Shown: one piece after another, positions 10,013-20,800 of the stretch | How positions within the stretch are numbered: the first letter of the stretch is position 1 | Layout of the letters: the number at the start of each line of letters is the position of its first letter | Source: Diphasiastrum complanatum | Lineage: Eukaryota; Streptophyta; Lycopodiopsida; Lycopodiales; Lycopodiaceae | Reading direction: 5' to 3' | Assembly (NCBI GenBank): GCA_029204225.1 | Contig: CM055110.1 | Location: 34,605,947-34,669,946, forward strand | Length of the DNA: 64,000 nucleotides | Made by a program: the position numbers and the translations under genes | The notes under the pieces: generated by a model | What the model saw: only the letters and a program-made list of their open reading frames with translations | Told to the model about the DNA's origin: nothing | The model's database searches: none

Positions 10013-12925
10013 CTAAGCATAACTAGAAATATGAGAAACAAAAAATATAACAATGACGCCTAGAAATGCAGCTAACCCTGTGAAACGTGAGACAAAGTCC
10101 AAATGCACCGGATTTCCTGCAGGAACAGGCCACTGAAGTGACCTAAGAGGAAATAGGAGACTTTCCTGACAAACGAGCTGCATGCTTTCCTCTACGTTAT
10201 TAGGAGTTGTGGTGCTATGGTACAAGGTCACCTTTTCCTGCCCACTTGAACAAGAAAGCAACACATCTGGAACGCTGATGTTCAGCAGGAAATGTGTATC
10301 CAAGCTTAATGGCTGCAAATGGAAATAAATGACATTCATTAATAGGCACCCAGTGGACCTTCAACTAGATTTTTGAGGCTTTGATTTGCAATAGCATCCA
10401 GAAAGATTACTATTTATGTTGAAAGTCAAACACAAAAACAACAGCAGATAGAAATTTACATTTATTTTGTATAGAGGAACCAGAATCAAGGCTGACAGCA
10501 ACATAGGTCATAGCATACCGAGTATCTTGAATGCAAAGGAATAGAAACTTCTGCTTGCTGCAACAGTGTATCCATTTTCTTCAACATACTCGTCACCACA
10601 TGTACCTCAACAGTTGATTGTTTTGAATGGATCGCTGAAAGCTCCAGGTTTGTGTCACCATATACATACACTTTTTGAAAAACTGTTCCAACACAACCCT
10701 CGATCAAGAAACTGGATTCGTGAAAACATTAGATTTACAGACTTTTGGCAAGAGTCAAGGAGAAAGTTTATACTGATATAGCACTGAGGACAAACTTTGA
10801 ATAAAAATACTTTTTCCAATTCAATGCCGATGCTGAAAAGGACTTCTATCCAACATTGATACTCACAATCGAATTGCTGCCTGGCACTCACAAACAAATG
10901 GGAATCAAAGCAAACATGTAATGCACAAACCCATGAACTTTACTGAAATATGAAGTTGGCAAAAAAGATTATTCTAGAGTAAAACAGTATGCCATTCACA
11001 GAGAAAAACCGTTGAGATAATTGGCTAATCTGATTCACCATGTGATGCAAGACTCTTACTTTTGTCATCTCTATCCTAGTAAAAGGAAAGGGACAAGGAG
11101 ATCAGAAAGATCAGAAACCTTAAGGTAATAGCATGTTTCGTTCAATGGACCAAAAAGGCTCAAAAAAGTAATTTACAAAGCAATTACCTCCTCTCTGTCT
11201 CAGACGATGCAGTTCATATTCATCAACAATTATGCCATTTGGTAGCCTCTCAATAAGAATAACAGAACACTGATTTTCTGATATTGTTTTCCGGGAAGGC
11301 TGCCTCTGTTGATGCCATGTGATGATTGTTTTCAGCTGCCGATGAGCCCCATCTCCTAACAGACTTCGCTTGAGATCAACCACCTTCCATCGGAAAGTCT
11401 ATTTGGTACCATCAGAGTTCAGTTTGTCAGCTGCATAATCCAAGGGCCGAGTAAAACTTCTCATGATTTACAGAATTTTGTGTTTCACCTTTCGTAGATC
11501 ACTTTCCTCAGTTGCATCTGGCATAGCATTTTGGTCTCCTTTTACAACCTCGCAGACTAACAAATGTGATTTTTCAAGAATCTCCTCAAAAAAAAGAATG
11601 CCATGTTCTACCTGCAAAGGCCATTCACGCAGCAGAGTTGTCACTCTCAGCTGCTACAATATAGAAATGGGGGAATTTTCCTTCCACACTGAAAGATGTT
11701 CCAGCCACAAACAGAAAGGCTCCCATAAGGACATTGAAATATAAGGTGTTCACAATGGAAGAATTATGCCAACCGTAATGTTTATAAAGCTGGATAAATA
11801 AAATTTCACAAGCTTTTGAACTCTTCAATTGAGAAAAGTACAAGAATGAACAAAACATAACTCAGCTGCTTCCATCTAAGCCACTATGGATAGACCATTT
11901 GGAGTGATTATAGGGAAAATAACTTCTGTGAAGCTCCTACTTGAAGTCTTAAGCAAGAATTGTCAGTCTCCTATAGTTGAATGATATCAGTTTCTTACAG
12001 ATGTCTTATAGAATCCAGATGAATGATATCGGTGTCTTATAAATAAATTCTTACAGAAGAATGATAGGGATTATATGTGAAGGGCTTAAATCTGACACCA
12101 CATATTGCCCACAAAAAATTTTTTTAGTGTTTTTCCTTAAAAATAAAAGATTATTTTTTGGGCAACCCGGGTCTTGGAATCATTGGATGCCATGCTTGGG
12201 AGCTATCTAAAAAGGTTTCAATTTCTGGTTAGCAGTACGGTTGTATGTACTTATTTGAGTTAGCAAACCCTGACCGTAAGCCACAAATGGTAAATCCCAA
12301 AATAAAAGCAATCAGATCCAAAAAAGTGTACCTGATAATCATCCTTCTCACTTTTAGGGAGAGAAAACAGTTCGACGTCGGCAAATGAACCAAGACAGTT
12401 CTCCTTATGCCACAGTTCTGCAGAATCAAGAATATGATATAAAAGCCCCGCATTGCAACTAGTTACAAGCGCCTTGTAAAGAGCAAATGAAAAACCGAAG
12501 GGACAAACTTGCTAATCTTTCTATTCTGACAATAACGCTCATGGAATAAATGCAGTTATTGCAAATCCCAATCTACAAGCACCCTCACCAAGCTCATATC
12601 ATTACCCAAACATTACACAGTTTTTGAAATGTTTGAACAGCCAAAGGCAGCAAGAAGGCTAACCTAGTATTTCAGTTGACCTGTAAATATTGGAAAAACA
12701 CGAAGAGCAATTATACCAGATCCTGCGTGCCAGAAACGACTCACCTGAACTTGCCAGATCCGATTTCAGCTGATCTACTGCTGCCAGGAGACTCCCTTGA
12801 CGAACAAACGTTGATCCCGTTTGCTCGATCTCAGAAACAGGAATAAAAGCCGAGGTAGTTGACAGAAACAAGTGTGAAGCCGAGAAAAGAAGGCTAAAGC
12901 AGGTAGCAAGAACAAGAAAAGCCAT
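10013..12925 (-). CDS. PIGX: PIG-X-like subunit of GPI mannosyltransferase I (six exons)
   Basis: Minus-strand exons are 12925-12745, 12417-12332, 11611-11489, 11398-11188, 10682-10519 and 10312-10013. They total 1,065 nt (354 aa plus stop), with GT-AG introns and matching phases at every junction. The start chosen gives MAFLVLATCFSLLFSA, a signal peptide. Family signatures, in order: GDGAHRQL, then ERLPNGIIVDEYEL (exon 4), VYGDTNLEL with VEVHV (exon 5), the IPLHSRY block (end of exon 5), and WPVPAGNP followed by a C-terminal membrane segment of about 20 residues. PIG-X is an ER type I membrane protein that stabilises PIG-M, which adds the first mannose to the GPI anchor; yeast Pbn1 is the counterpart. 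The third intron ends in TAG, which in the longer reading would be an in-frame stop. The family call is strong; the exon 2-3 region is the least conserved part. Confidence 0.85.
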
Positions 12926-13430
12926 AATTTGATGATCGAACAGAAAGTCTACCTTATGATTGGATCCACACAGCCATACAGCAAAAAAATAAATAAAAGA
13001 CGATCGCTTGGTCGCTTTTTCTTGAGAATCCACAAACCCAAATATAATGATATATATTGTTTGTTTGTGTTTTTTAGGTTAAGAACTGGGTGTTTTTCTT
13101 GGCATTGCCTGCTTCAATCAAGCTAAGTCCATGCGTTCCCCAATGCTAATTGTCGTTGGAAGAGTAGACTTCTGAAAGCAGAACGATACGTCAACTTCTA
13201 GTCAAAGATGCTGAGGAACAATGAATCTGGATTCTGCTGGACACATCATGAAAATCGCTGAAATCTGCCCAAAAATCTTCTGCTGTAACTTGTTGGCATG
13301 CAGTGTTGGTTCTTTCTCAGGCTAGCGGCTGACTACACTGGGCTGTCACAAAAACCCTAAAATCTGCTGCGCTCCAGCAACGATCAGAGGCCTGACACAG
13401 AAAAGACCAAGATAAACATGAGATAAAGGG
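12926..13430 (-). promoter_or_regulatory. probable PIG-X 5' flank with telo-box
   Basis: This is the sequence upstream of the chosen start. The minus strand carries TTAGGGTTT, i.e. a telo-box AAACCCTAA on the plus strand at 13,352-13,360, a motif common near transcription starts of plant housekeeping genes. An upstream in-frame ATG at 13,033 would put 36 residues before the signal peptide, so the downstream start was preferred. No clear TATA box was fixed. Confidence 0.4.
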
Positions 13431-14016
13431 ATCCATCTAGTATGCACAGCACATCAGTAACAAATATCCTGATAAAAATAAAGGAATATGTGATCAAAAT
13501 TTCACTTCTAGACAAGCAATTTTATCAGCTGCCAATATCAACCCACACTAACTTTTGGCCAGAATTCATGACCTCCGATGCATCAACAATCGATGAGTTG
13601 AATGTCAGATGTAGTTGAGATGGATAAGGAACTTCTATCTCAATCACATTCTGATCTCAAAGGTGACACACCATTATTAAGTTCACACACACCTAGTCAG
13701 GTTGCCATAGATAAAGTTGTGGCAATTCAACCTCCAACTAAAGATGTTGCTCATATGTATGGATTGCAAAAGTTGTAGAATTAGATACTGCAACTTCATT
13801 CAAAGCATTCTAATATGCACCAAAAATTAGTGAAAATAGAGCAAGAGACTTGTATAAGGATTGTTCTTGTCAAAAAATGGGATTCCAAACAATGATGAGC
13901 TCAAATATGTGAGCATCTACACAACAATTTTTGCATGGACATCAAAATGCCAAAAGGTAAATGACTTAACATGGATAGGCTATAGAGAAGACTATTTCAA
14001 TCCTAGCATCTTTTTG
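13431..14016. other. unassigned intergenic sequence
   Basis: AT-rich. Short open stretches (for example the one starting at 13,861) show no conserved domain. No element ends recognised. Confidence 0.4.
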
Positions 14017-14112
14017 AGATTGATAGGGAGTGTAAAGCTAAGATGTAAAAGTAATCATACTCTAAGATTGATAGGGAGTGTAAAGCTAAGATCATTAAGT
14101 AATCATACTCTA
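14017..14112. repeat. 48-bp tandem duplication (2 copies)
   Basis: Units 14,017-14,064 and 14,065-14,112 both start AGATTGATAGGGAGTGTAAA. They differ only in a short patch (GTAAA versus CATTA). Confidence 0.93.
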
Positions 14113-14756
14113 ATCATTAGTAATTGATGTGAAAACGACGTACTAATTTCTCATTAGGACTCTATTTACATGTTGCATGTAGTAATGTAACATAGAAATA
14201 ATGTACTTAATTTACATGTTACGTGAGGCAATGTAACATAGACATAGTTATGTCACAAACAAAAGCGGTTCAATGGCTTTTTCAAGTGACTACTTGTACT
14301 TTGCATTGATTCAATAAAGAGATTGATTCTTTTTTAATGGTCGATTTGGGCTTCAGTACAATAGCATAGTATTCACTTGTTATGTTTTCAATGAATCATT
14401 CTCATGTGATGATTTCAAGTTCATTATATTTATAAGTTATGTTCATAAGGTGGATGACAATTGGGATTTTTCCTAGTGTCGTGTGATTCAATCCCTAACT
14501 TTTTACAGTAATATAAAATGTGACGTTGCTCTTGATTGTTGCATGTGAGGTATGTGAATCATGAACTATCAATTTCAATCAAGTTGTATGCTTTCCTCCC
14601 CAAAAAATAATCAAATAATTTTTTTTTTAAAAGTACAAAATTGATCTTGGTTGCATTTTACATGCGCTATGCTTTATTAGCAGTAGAAATTTTGCATCAC
14701 GTTAAGTTCAATATTTATCTTTTGAAATCTCTGACATTGAAAAGTTTATATTTTGT
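14113..14756. other. unassigned AT-rich sequence
   Basis: Contains a loosely repeated pair of phrases (TTTACATGTT...GTAATGTAACATAGA at about 14,164 and 14,211). Nothing else is recognisable. Confidence 0.4.
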
Positions 14757-15385
14757 TCTTTCTAAACTTAGATTATGCAATCTAGTACCAGTTTTGGAAA
14801 TTTTACTATAATTTATTCCTTGTCTTTTTTTAGTATTCTCTATTTCAACTTTAAATAAGATCCAAAAGATAAAGTACCTTTATGTTAGGTTAGAGTTTAA
14901 AATGTCTTAAGTTTCATCTCTCCTTGTGAAGATTAAATTATTTCATACTCAAACTTTGAGACCTTTTAAAAGAGTACAAATACGTGATTTTAGCAATTCT
15001 TCTACAAGAAGCAAATACAAAGAAGTTATCAAGCCCCACAAATTATAGAACACAAAAAGCTAGAAGCTCAACTCCTAGAACACAAATTATAGTCTCAAAA
15101 GTAACATATCCGAATGATGAAAAGAACTTTAAATCCAAAGACAACTAGACACAACCACGAGTTGTAGCTTCACTATTTTCTTCATCATCTCAAAGTTCAG
15201 CTCCATTTGAAGAGCCCAAATGGGAGAAAAATTAATTTCAAACAAGACCATAATGTTGATTCTGAAAAGACAATAGATGTTCTTAATACAAAGCCAATAA
15301 TGTCTTCCACTAAATCATATACTTACATGATTAAAAGCTACATTCTCATGCAAAATAAAGTAAGAGAAAAGACCTTAGTTGTTGC
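14757..15385 (+). repeat. right arm of long inverted repeat (Q-family upstream segment)
   Basis: This matches the reverse complement of 1,816-2,435. A 93-codon plus-strand stretch (15,207-15,488) begins inside it and shares KTIDVLNTKPI with the left arm. The two arms are about 12.3 kb apart and enclose Copia A1 and the PIG-X gene. Confidence 0.7.
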
Positions 15386-15885
15386 AATATCTCAATGTAG
15401 AATATCTAAAATCTTTGGTGCTTGTCATTGCTTTTGTACTTTTTTCAAAGACTACATCATTCAATCTCAATTAAAAAATTCCTATTGAATTGGAACCTTT
15501 GCAAAAGAGAGGTGTCAAAAAATAAATTATTGTCATCTAATGATTGTTCCATAAAAAAAAACTTGGATTATTTTTGGACAGACGGGGCCTTTGGATCCTC
15601 AAGATCCTAAACTCTAGAATATCTTGAGTTTCTTCAATAACTCAATTAGTTGTATGGGTGTGCACTAGAAATAATGGCTTTATGATATTATGAAAGGTTG
15701 TAGATGTATAGAAATTCTTTTTCAATACAAAACATTCAACCTATGGAAAATGAGACTAAGTGCTTATCTTATTATTGTCTTGAAAAAAAGAAATTGTGGT
15801 TTGCAAAAGACACTACAAGCCAATGCAAATCTTCAAACGAATCATGCATCATTACAAAAAATCATGTCAAAAATTGATTGAAAAT
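15386..15885 (+). pseudogene. degenerate Q-family gene fragment (copy D)
   Basis: From about 15,560 the sequence follows the Q copy at 55,670. A phrase encoding WTDG is followed by CCTCAAGATCCTA, then TCTTCAATAA, and later a match around ATCATTACAAAA (15,845 versus 55,965). The reading frame is lost throughout. It is far more diverged than the Q copies at 41-56 kb, so it is an old relative. No named family is recognised. Confidence 0.55.
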
Positions 15886-16289
15886 ATGAATAAATGCAAA
15901 TTATAAATCTGTAGGTTTGGATAAAAGTTGGACGAAGATTAAAATGTCGATTAGTCGATTAGTAGGTGAATAATCCAACAATTCGAGCACCACTTAATTG
16001 CAATTTAGTTAAGATTAGTATACATAATCCATTATTTAATGAGGACAAATAGACATTAGAATGGTAGCAACATTTTTGGGATTTTAATTCCACTTTAAAA
16101 CCTTCTTGTCACATTGCTATATTTGTCAAATTCAAGTAAGATTCAAAGGTCTATAATTTCACTCATGAGTTAAGCTGTAGAGGTCAAAATTCAAATGTCT
16201 TCATTTTTACACAAGATTCGAGTAGCAAGAAATTTAGCATCAAATGTCTACATTAAAACATTCAAAATCATTGGAATTCTTTTTCATGT
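15886..16289. other. unassigned AT-rich sequence
   Basis: No gene, repeat or element end recognised. Confidence 0.4.
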
Positions 16290-16387
16290 TTCTTAAAGTC
16301 GAATATCTTGTTGCCACTTAGGCCACTAAGGACGCGATTTGGATTAGATTTCTACTCAATGAATTGGATATTTTTCAACCTTCACCT
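16290..16387 (+). pseudogene. Copia RNase H remnant that received A2
   Basis: The plus strand reads VEYLVAT, a stop, then ATKDAIWIRFLLNELDIF, the C-terminal RNase H signature of Copia. The A2 element begins immediately afterwards, so A2 landed in or at the edge of an older Copia copy. The continuation beyond A2 (after 22,550) is not clearly coding. Confidence 0.6.
16383..16387. repeat. target site duplication of Copia A2, left (CACCT)
   Basis: CACCT directly precedes the 5' LTR; the same five bases follow the 3' LTR at 22,546-22,550. Confidence 0.95.
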
Positions 16388-16725
16388 TGTTAAAAATTCA
16401 CAATTCTAGCTTGACTAGTTTTGGTCATATGACTTGTAAATAGTTAGATGGTCATGATGTGGCTTGTCACACGTGCCAAATAGCATAGGATTCCATTCAT
16501 AAGGATGTTCTCAAGTAGACCTAAGTGTTAGAACCTTTGGAATGAGTCCAAATTATGCTTAGATACAAGGGAGAAAAAATAGGAGCTATTTTTGGTAATT
16601 TTTGCATTGTTGAGGGATCTCAAAGATTCCAACCCTAACTTGGTAGGGATGAAAGATCCACCAAAATTAGCATTAGGGATAGGTTTAGGGCTACTCATAC
16701 CTGCCCAAAACCGTGATGGATCATG

Positions 16726-16733
16726 TATATATA
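16726..16733 (+). promoter_or_regulatory. TATA box of Copia A2 5' LTR
   Basis: TATATATA, about 340 bp into the LTR. The same sequence occurs in the 3' LTR at about 22,202-22,209. Assignment rests on position and sequence. Confidence 0.55.
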
Positions 16734-16899
16734 GGTGATGATATCTCACCAAAATCAATCAAGCAATTTCATGTTTTTTCTCTCATAATGGTGCAATTGC
16801 TCTCTATGTTCATAATTGTTTGAGTACTTGTGATTACTAATGATTATAGGATTGAATGTAGGTCTGGTGTACAGCACTCAGACTGTGGGAGGCCGTACT

Positions 16900-16913
16900 T
16901 TCACACGTGTGAA
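16900..16913. promoter_or_regulatory. perfect 14-bp palindrome TTCACACGTGTGAA in the A2 LTR
   Basis: A perfect inverted repeat with a CACGTG core (E-box/G-box type). It is present identically in the 3' LTR at 22,376-22,389; A1 has a 2-bp deletion in it. It could bind bHLH or bZIP factors; this is inferred from the core only. Confidence 0.5.
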
Positions 16914-17069
16914 GCCTTCTTCAAGGATTTGGGCCATTTAGTGAGGTTCAAGCATAGATTTTTGATGGATTTTGATGGTTCAACTTGTGCTAATCTTATG
17001 AAATCATAATCTATTGTTTCCCTCATCATTTCAAGTGTTTTAGGATCCTTATTTGCTGTAATTTTTACA

Positions 17070-17082
17070 TGGTATCAGAGCC
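17070..17082 (+). other. Copia A2 primer binding site
   Basis: TGGTATCAGAGCC, the standard complement of the initiator Met-tRNA 3' end, directly after the LTR. Confidence 0.95.
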
Positions 17083-17880
17083 TAAAGGCTGAAATGAGCT
17101 AAATCCTTGGTTTTCATTCAATTTGATCACAATTTTTGATCTAAATCTTGTGTAGATTGGATCTTAGCATCTAGTATTGATTCTAGAACTCAAAGTGAGT
17201 CAAATACATTGGAGATTGGTGTTGTGTGACTTCATTTGCAGGTGTTTAGGTGTCTAAAACCAGAGGCAAAGTTGAATTCAATTCACATTACCAAGATAGC
17301 AAGTTTTGCTTGCTCCAAGCATTGATTTCTAAGCGAGTTTTGGAGGTGATTTCATAGAGGAGGCTTTCTAGCATTCAAGGAGAGGGAAGATCAGAGTTTT
17401 GGGGACTCTTCAAGGCTGTTCTAAGGTGTAGTAGACACCTCCTAAAGTGATTTAGGTTCAGTCCAACCATTGCTTGACTTATGCACCAAATTAGATCAAT
17501 TTTTCATCAATTTTGATCATTTTTTGCTTGTGATTGGATAGTAGATTGTGTTGCATCCTCATTAAGTTCCATTTAGATCTTTTACAAGTGATTTTGGAAG
17601 TATATTAGGTTGCTGAAATTCACTCTTGATCAGATCATTTGGAAGCTTTAATGTTCTTTATAGAAAGAGGGGCAATTCTACTAGTATTGTCTACTTCAAT
17701 CAAGCAAGTGCATTGTTTCTAGTATTCTATGATTTGATTTTGTTAGAGATCATTCTTAGATCTTTATAGGAAGTCTATTACTGATCTTTTCAGGTCCCTA
17801 AGAAGTGGGATAAGGTAGACCTTCAATCAAATCAATAGAAGTAACCTTCATTTGTGTCAAGTCCTTGATTAGGAGACTAG

Positions 17881-20800
17881 ATGGCATCTATAAATGCATA
17901 TCTTTTGGATACTAATGAAAGGCTCAACAAAACTAACTATTCCATATGGAAAGTTAGAATGGAATCTATCATGATCATGCAAGATCTGATGGAAATTGTA
18001 AATGGTAAGGAGGGTGAACCTATTCATCCTCAAGAAAAAGCCAAATACATCAAGAGGTGCAATGTTGCACTACATTGCATAAAAATGAATGTTGCAAATG
18101 AACTCTTAAGAGAGGTAGGAGATTGCACTTCAGCTCAAGATGCTTGGGAGACTTTGCAAAAGGTCTATGAATCCAAGAACCAAACTAGAATGTTAGCTTT
18201 GAAGAATCAAATCTATAGAAGCTATCAAAAGAAAGGAGAGAGTGCACATACTTTTGTCCTAAGAGTAAAAGAATTGAACAAAGAGCTAGCCTTTATAGGT
18301 GAACCTATCAAGGATGAAGAGCTTGTTCAACTCATATTGAATGGACTAAGCTTTGAATTTGACAATTTGGTTCAGGGATATGCAATTATGGGTAAGCTAC
18401 CCATACTTGAAGAACTCCAAGGCACGCTCATGGCCGAGGAATCAAGAAGGAGCCAAATGCAAGAGAGGATGGATAGGCTTTCCATCCAAGGTGGAGATGA
18501 CCAAGCTCTCTTCACCAAAGGCAAAGGCAAGTCCAAAGGCAAAGGATCAACATTCAAGAAGTCTACAAATCTTGAGGATCAAGAAGGACCCCCAAAGGCA
18601 TCTCCATCAACCACCAAAGTCAAGAAGGACAAATCAAAGGTGAAGTGCTACTATTGTAGCAAGATGGGGCATTATGCCTCGGAATGCTTCAAGAGGAAGC
18701 AAGATCAAAGCCAAGCCAACATGAGCAAAGAGGAGGAGGAGGAGAGTTCACATGAGGACTCTCTCATGATGTCCATATTTTCTTCAACAAGCTTCAAAGG
18801 AGAAGATCATTGGTGGATTGACTCGGGTGCTAGTTCACACATGACTAGTAAAAGGGAGTTTTTCTCTTCTCTCTTATCTTATGATGGACCTATAAAGTCT
18901 ATCTATACAGCAAATGATGAAGCTTGTAAGATTGAAGGAGTTGGTAGCATTCCCCTTTGCTTAGGATCTTCCAAAAAGATCAACATAGAAGGTGTTTTGT
19001 ACATTCCTACAATAACAAAGAATCTACTAAGTGTTGGCCAAATGGTAGACAATGGTTTCAATGTTGACTTTGCTTCAAATGAATGTTTCATCAAGAAGAA
19101 GGGTAAGATAGTGGCTAAGGGCACTAGACTTGGCAAACTTTATAAGCTGGATGCATTTGTGGATACTAATGTTGTCATGTTGGCCGAGAAGAGCAAGATA
19201 TCTACCTTTACTTTATGGCACAAAAGACTTGGACATGTCAACTCGGGTTCCATGGAGGCTATGATCAAGGAGGAGTATGTTTTAGGCCTACCAAGGTCTA
19301 TTGGGAAGGAAGACAAGGTTTGTGAAGCTTGTGCCTTATCCAAGGCACATAAGAAGGTGTTTCCTAACTCCATCACAAAGTCATCTCATCCTCTTGAACT
19401 CATACACTCGGATGTGCACATTGCTAGCACCAAATCTAATGGAGGTTCATCCATGTTTTTAACCTTCATTGATGACTACTCAAGATATTGTTGGGTGTTC
19501 TTACTTTCTTTCAAGTCTCAAGTATTTGATACTTTTGTAAAGTTCAAGTTGTTTGTGGAAAAGCATCATAATCATAGCATCAAGATTCTTAGAAGTGACA
19601 ATGGTGGAGAATTCATCTCCAATGAGTTCAAGGCCTTTTGTGAGGAGGAAGGGATCAAGAAAGAGACTTCTTGTCCTTACACTCCTCAACAAAATGGAGT
19701 TGCTGAAAGAAGGAATAGAACATTATGTGAATGTTCTAAGGCTTTAAGATTAGATGCTTGTTTGCCCAAATCCTTTTGGGGTGAGTCTCTTGTATGTGCA
19801 AACTACTTGATGAATAGGGTGTCTTGCAAAGCAATTGAAGGCAAAACTCCTTATGAGATGTTGTATGGAAAGAAACCCAATCTTAATCACTTGAAAGTTT
19901 TTGGGTGTATATGTTATGTGCATGTTCCATTGGAAACAAGAACCAAGGAGGATCCATCTTCCACAAGAGGGATCATGCTTGGATATGCAAGCTCAAGCAA
20001 GGGCTACAAAGTCTATCTCCCATCCTTGAACAAATTTGTTGTTTCAAGGGATGTCATCTTTGATGAACATCATATGCATATGCTTGAAGAAGGCTCAAGT
20101 GCTCCAACAATCAAGAAGAAGATGGCCGAGGAGCAAGATCTTGGTTTTGAGGAGGAGCTCATGGAGGAGCAAGCACCAAACCCACCTATCACACCAAGGA
20201 GATCTTCAAGGGCAAAAGTGGAGCCATCAAGGCTCACATATCAAGGCAAAGGACAGCAAGTTGAGGGTATCTCATCCACTTCTTATGCTTTATCTAGTTT
20301 TGAAGAACCTTCTAATGTTGAAGATGCATTGAACTCCAAAGAATGGTATAAAGCTATGTTGGATGAGTATGATGCCTTGATTGAGAATGAAACTTGGTTG
20401 CTTGTTGAGAGACCTCAAAGGAATGTAATAGGATGCAAGTGGGTCTTCAAGCTTAAGTTGAATGCAAATGGGAGTGTTAACAAACATAAAGCAAGATTAG
20501 TTGCAAAAGGTTATGCTCAAGAGAGAGGGATAGACTATGAGGAAACTTTTGCACCCGTGGCCAAGATGGTCACAATAAGACTAATCATTGCACTTGCATC
20601 ACATTTTGGATGGATTCTATGTCAAATGGATGTCTCTAATGCTTTCTTGAATGGTTTTTTGGAAGAGGATATCTATATGGAGCAGCCACAAGGGTTCATC
20701 AAGCATGGAATGGAGAACAAAGTATGCCATCTCCAAAGAAGCATCTATGGCTTGAAGCAAGCCTCCAGATCTTGGAATTCAAGACTACATTGCTATCTTA

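Larger units (their letters stand above)
16388..17069 (+). repeat. Copia A2 5' LTR
   Basis: 682 bp, TG...CA. It contains a TATATATA box at 16,726-16,733, CACGTG cores at 16,470-16,475 and within 16,900-16,913, and ends directly before the primer site. It would drive transcription of the element. Confidence 0.97.

Noticed and set aside
11430-11488. 58-bp intron alternative in PIG-X
   Set aside because: Too short for a typical plant intron, and the resulting phase runs into a stop; the 90-bp model fits all phases.
14017-14112. CRISPR-like direct repeats
   Set aside because: Two adjacent 48-bp units without spacers in plant nuclear DNA: a simple tandem duplication.
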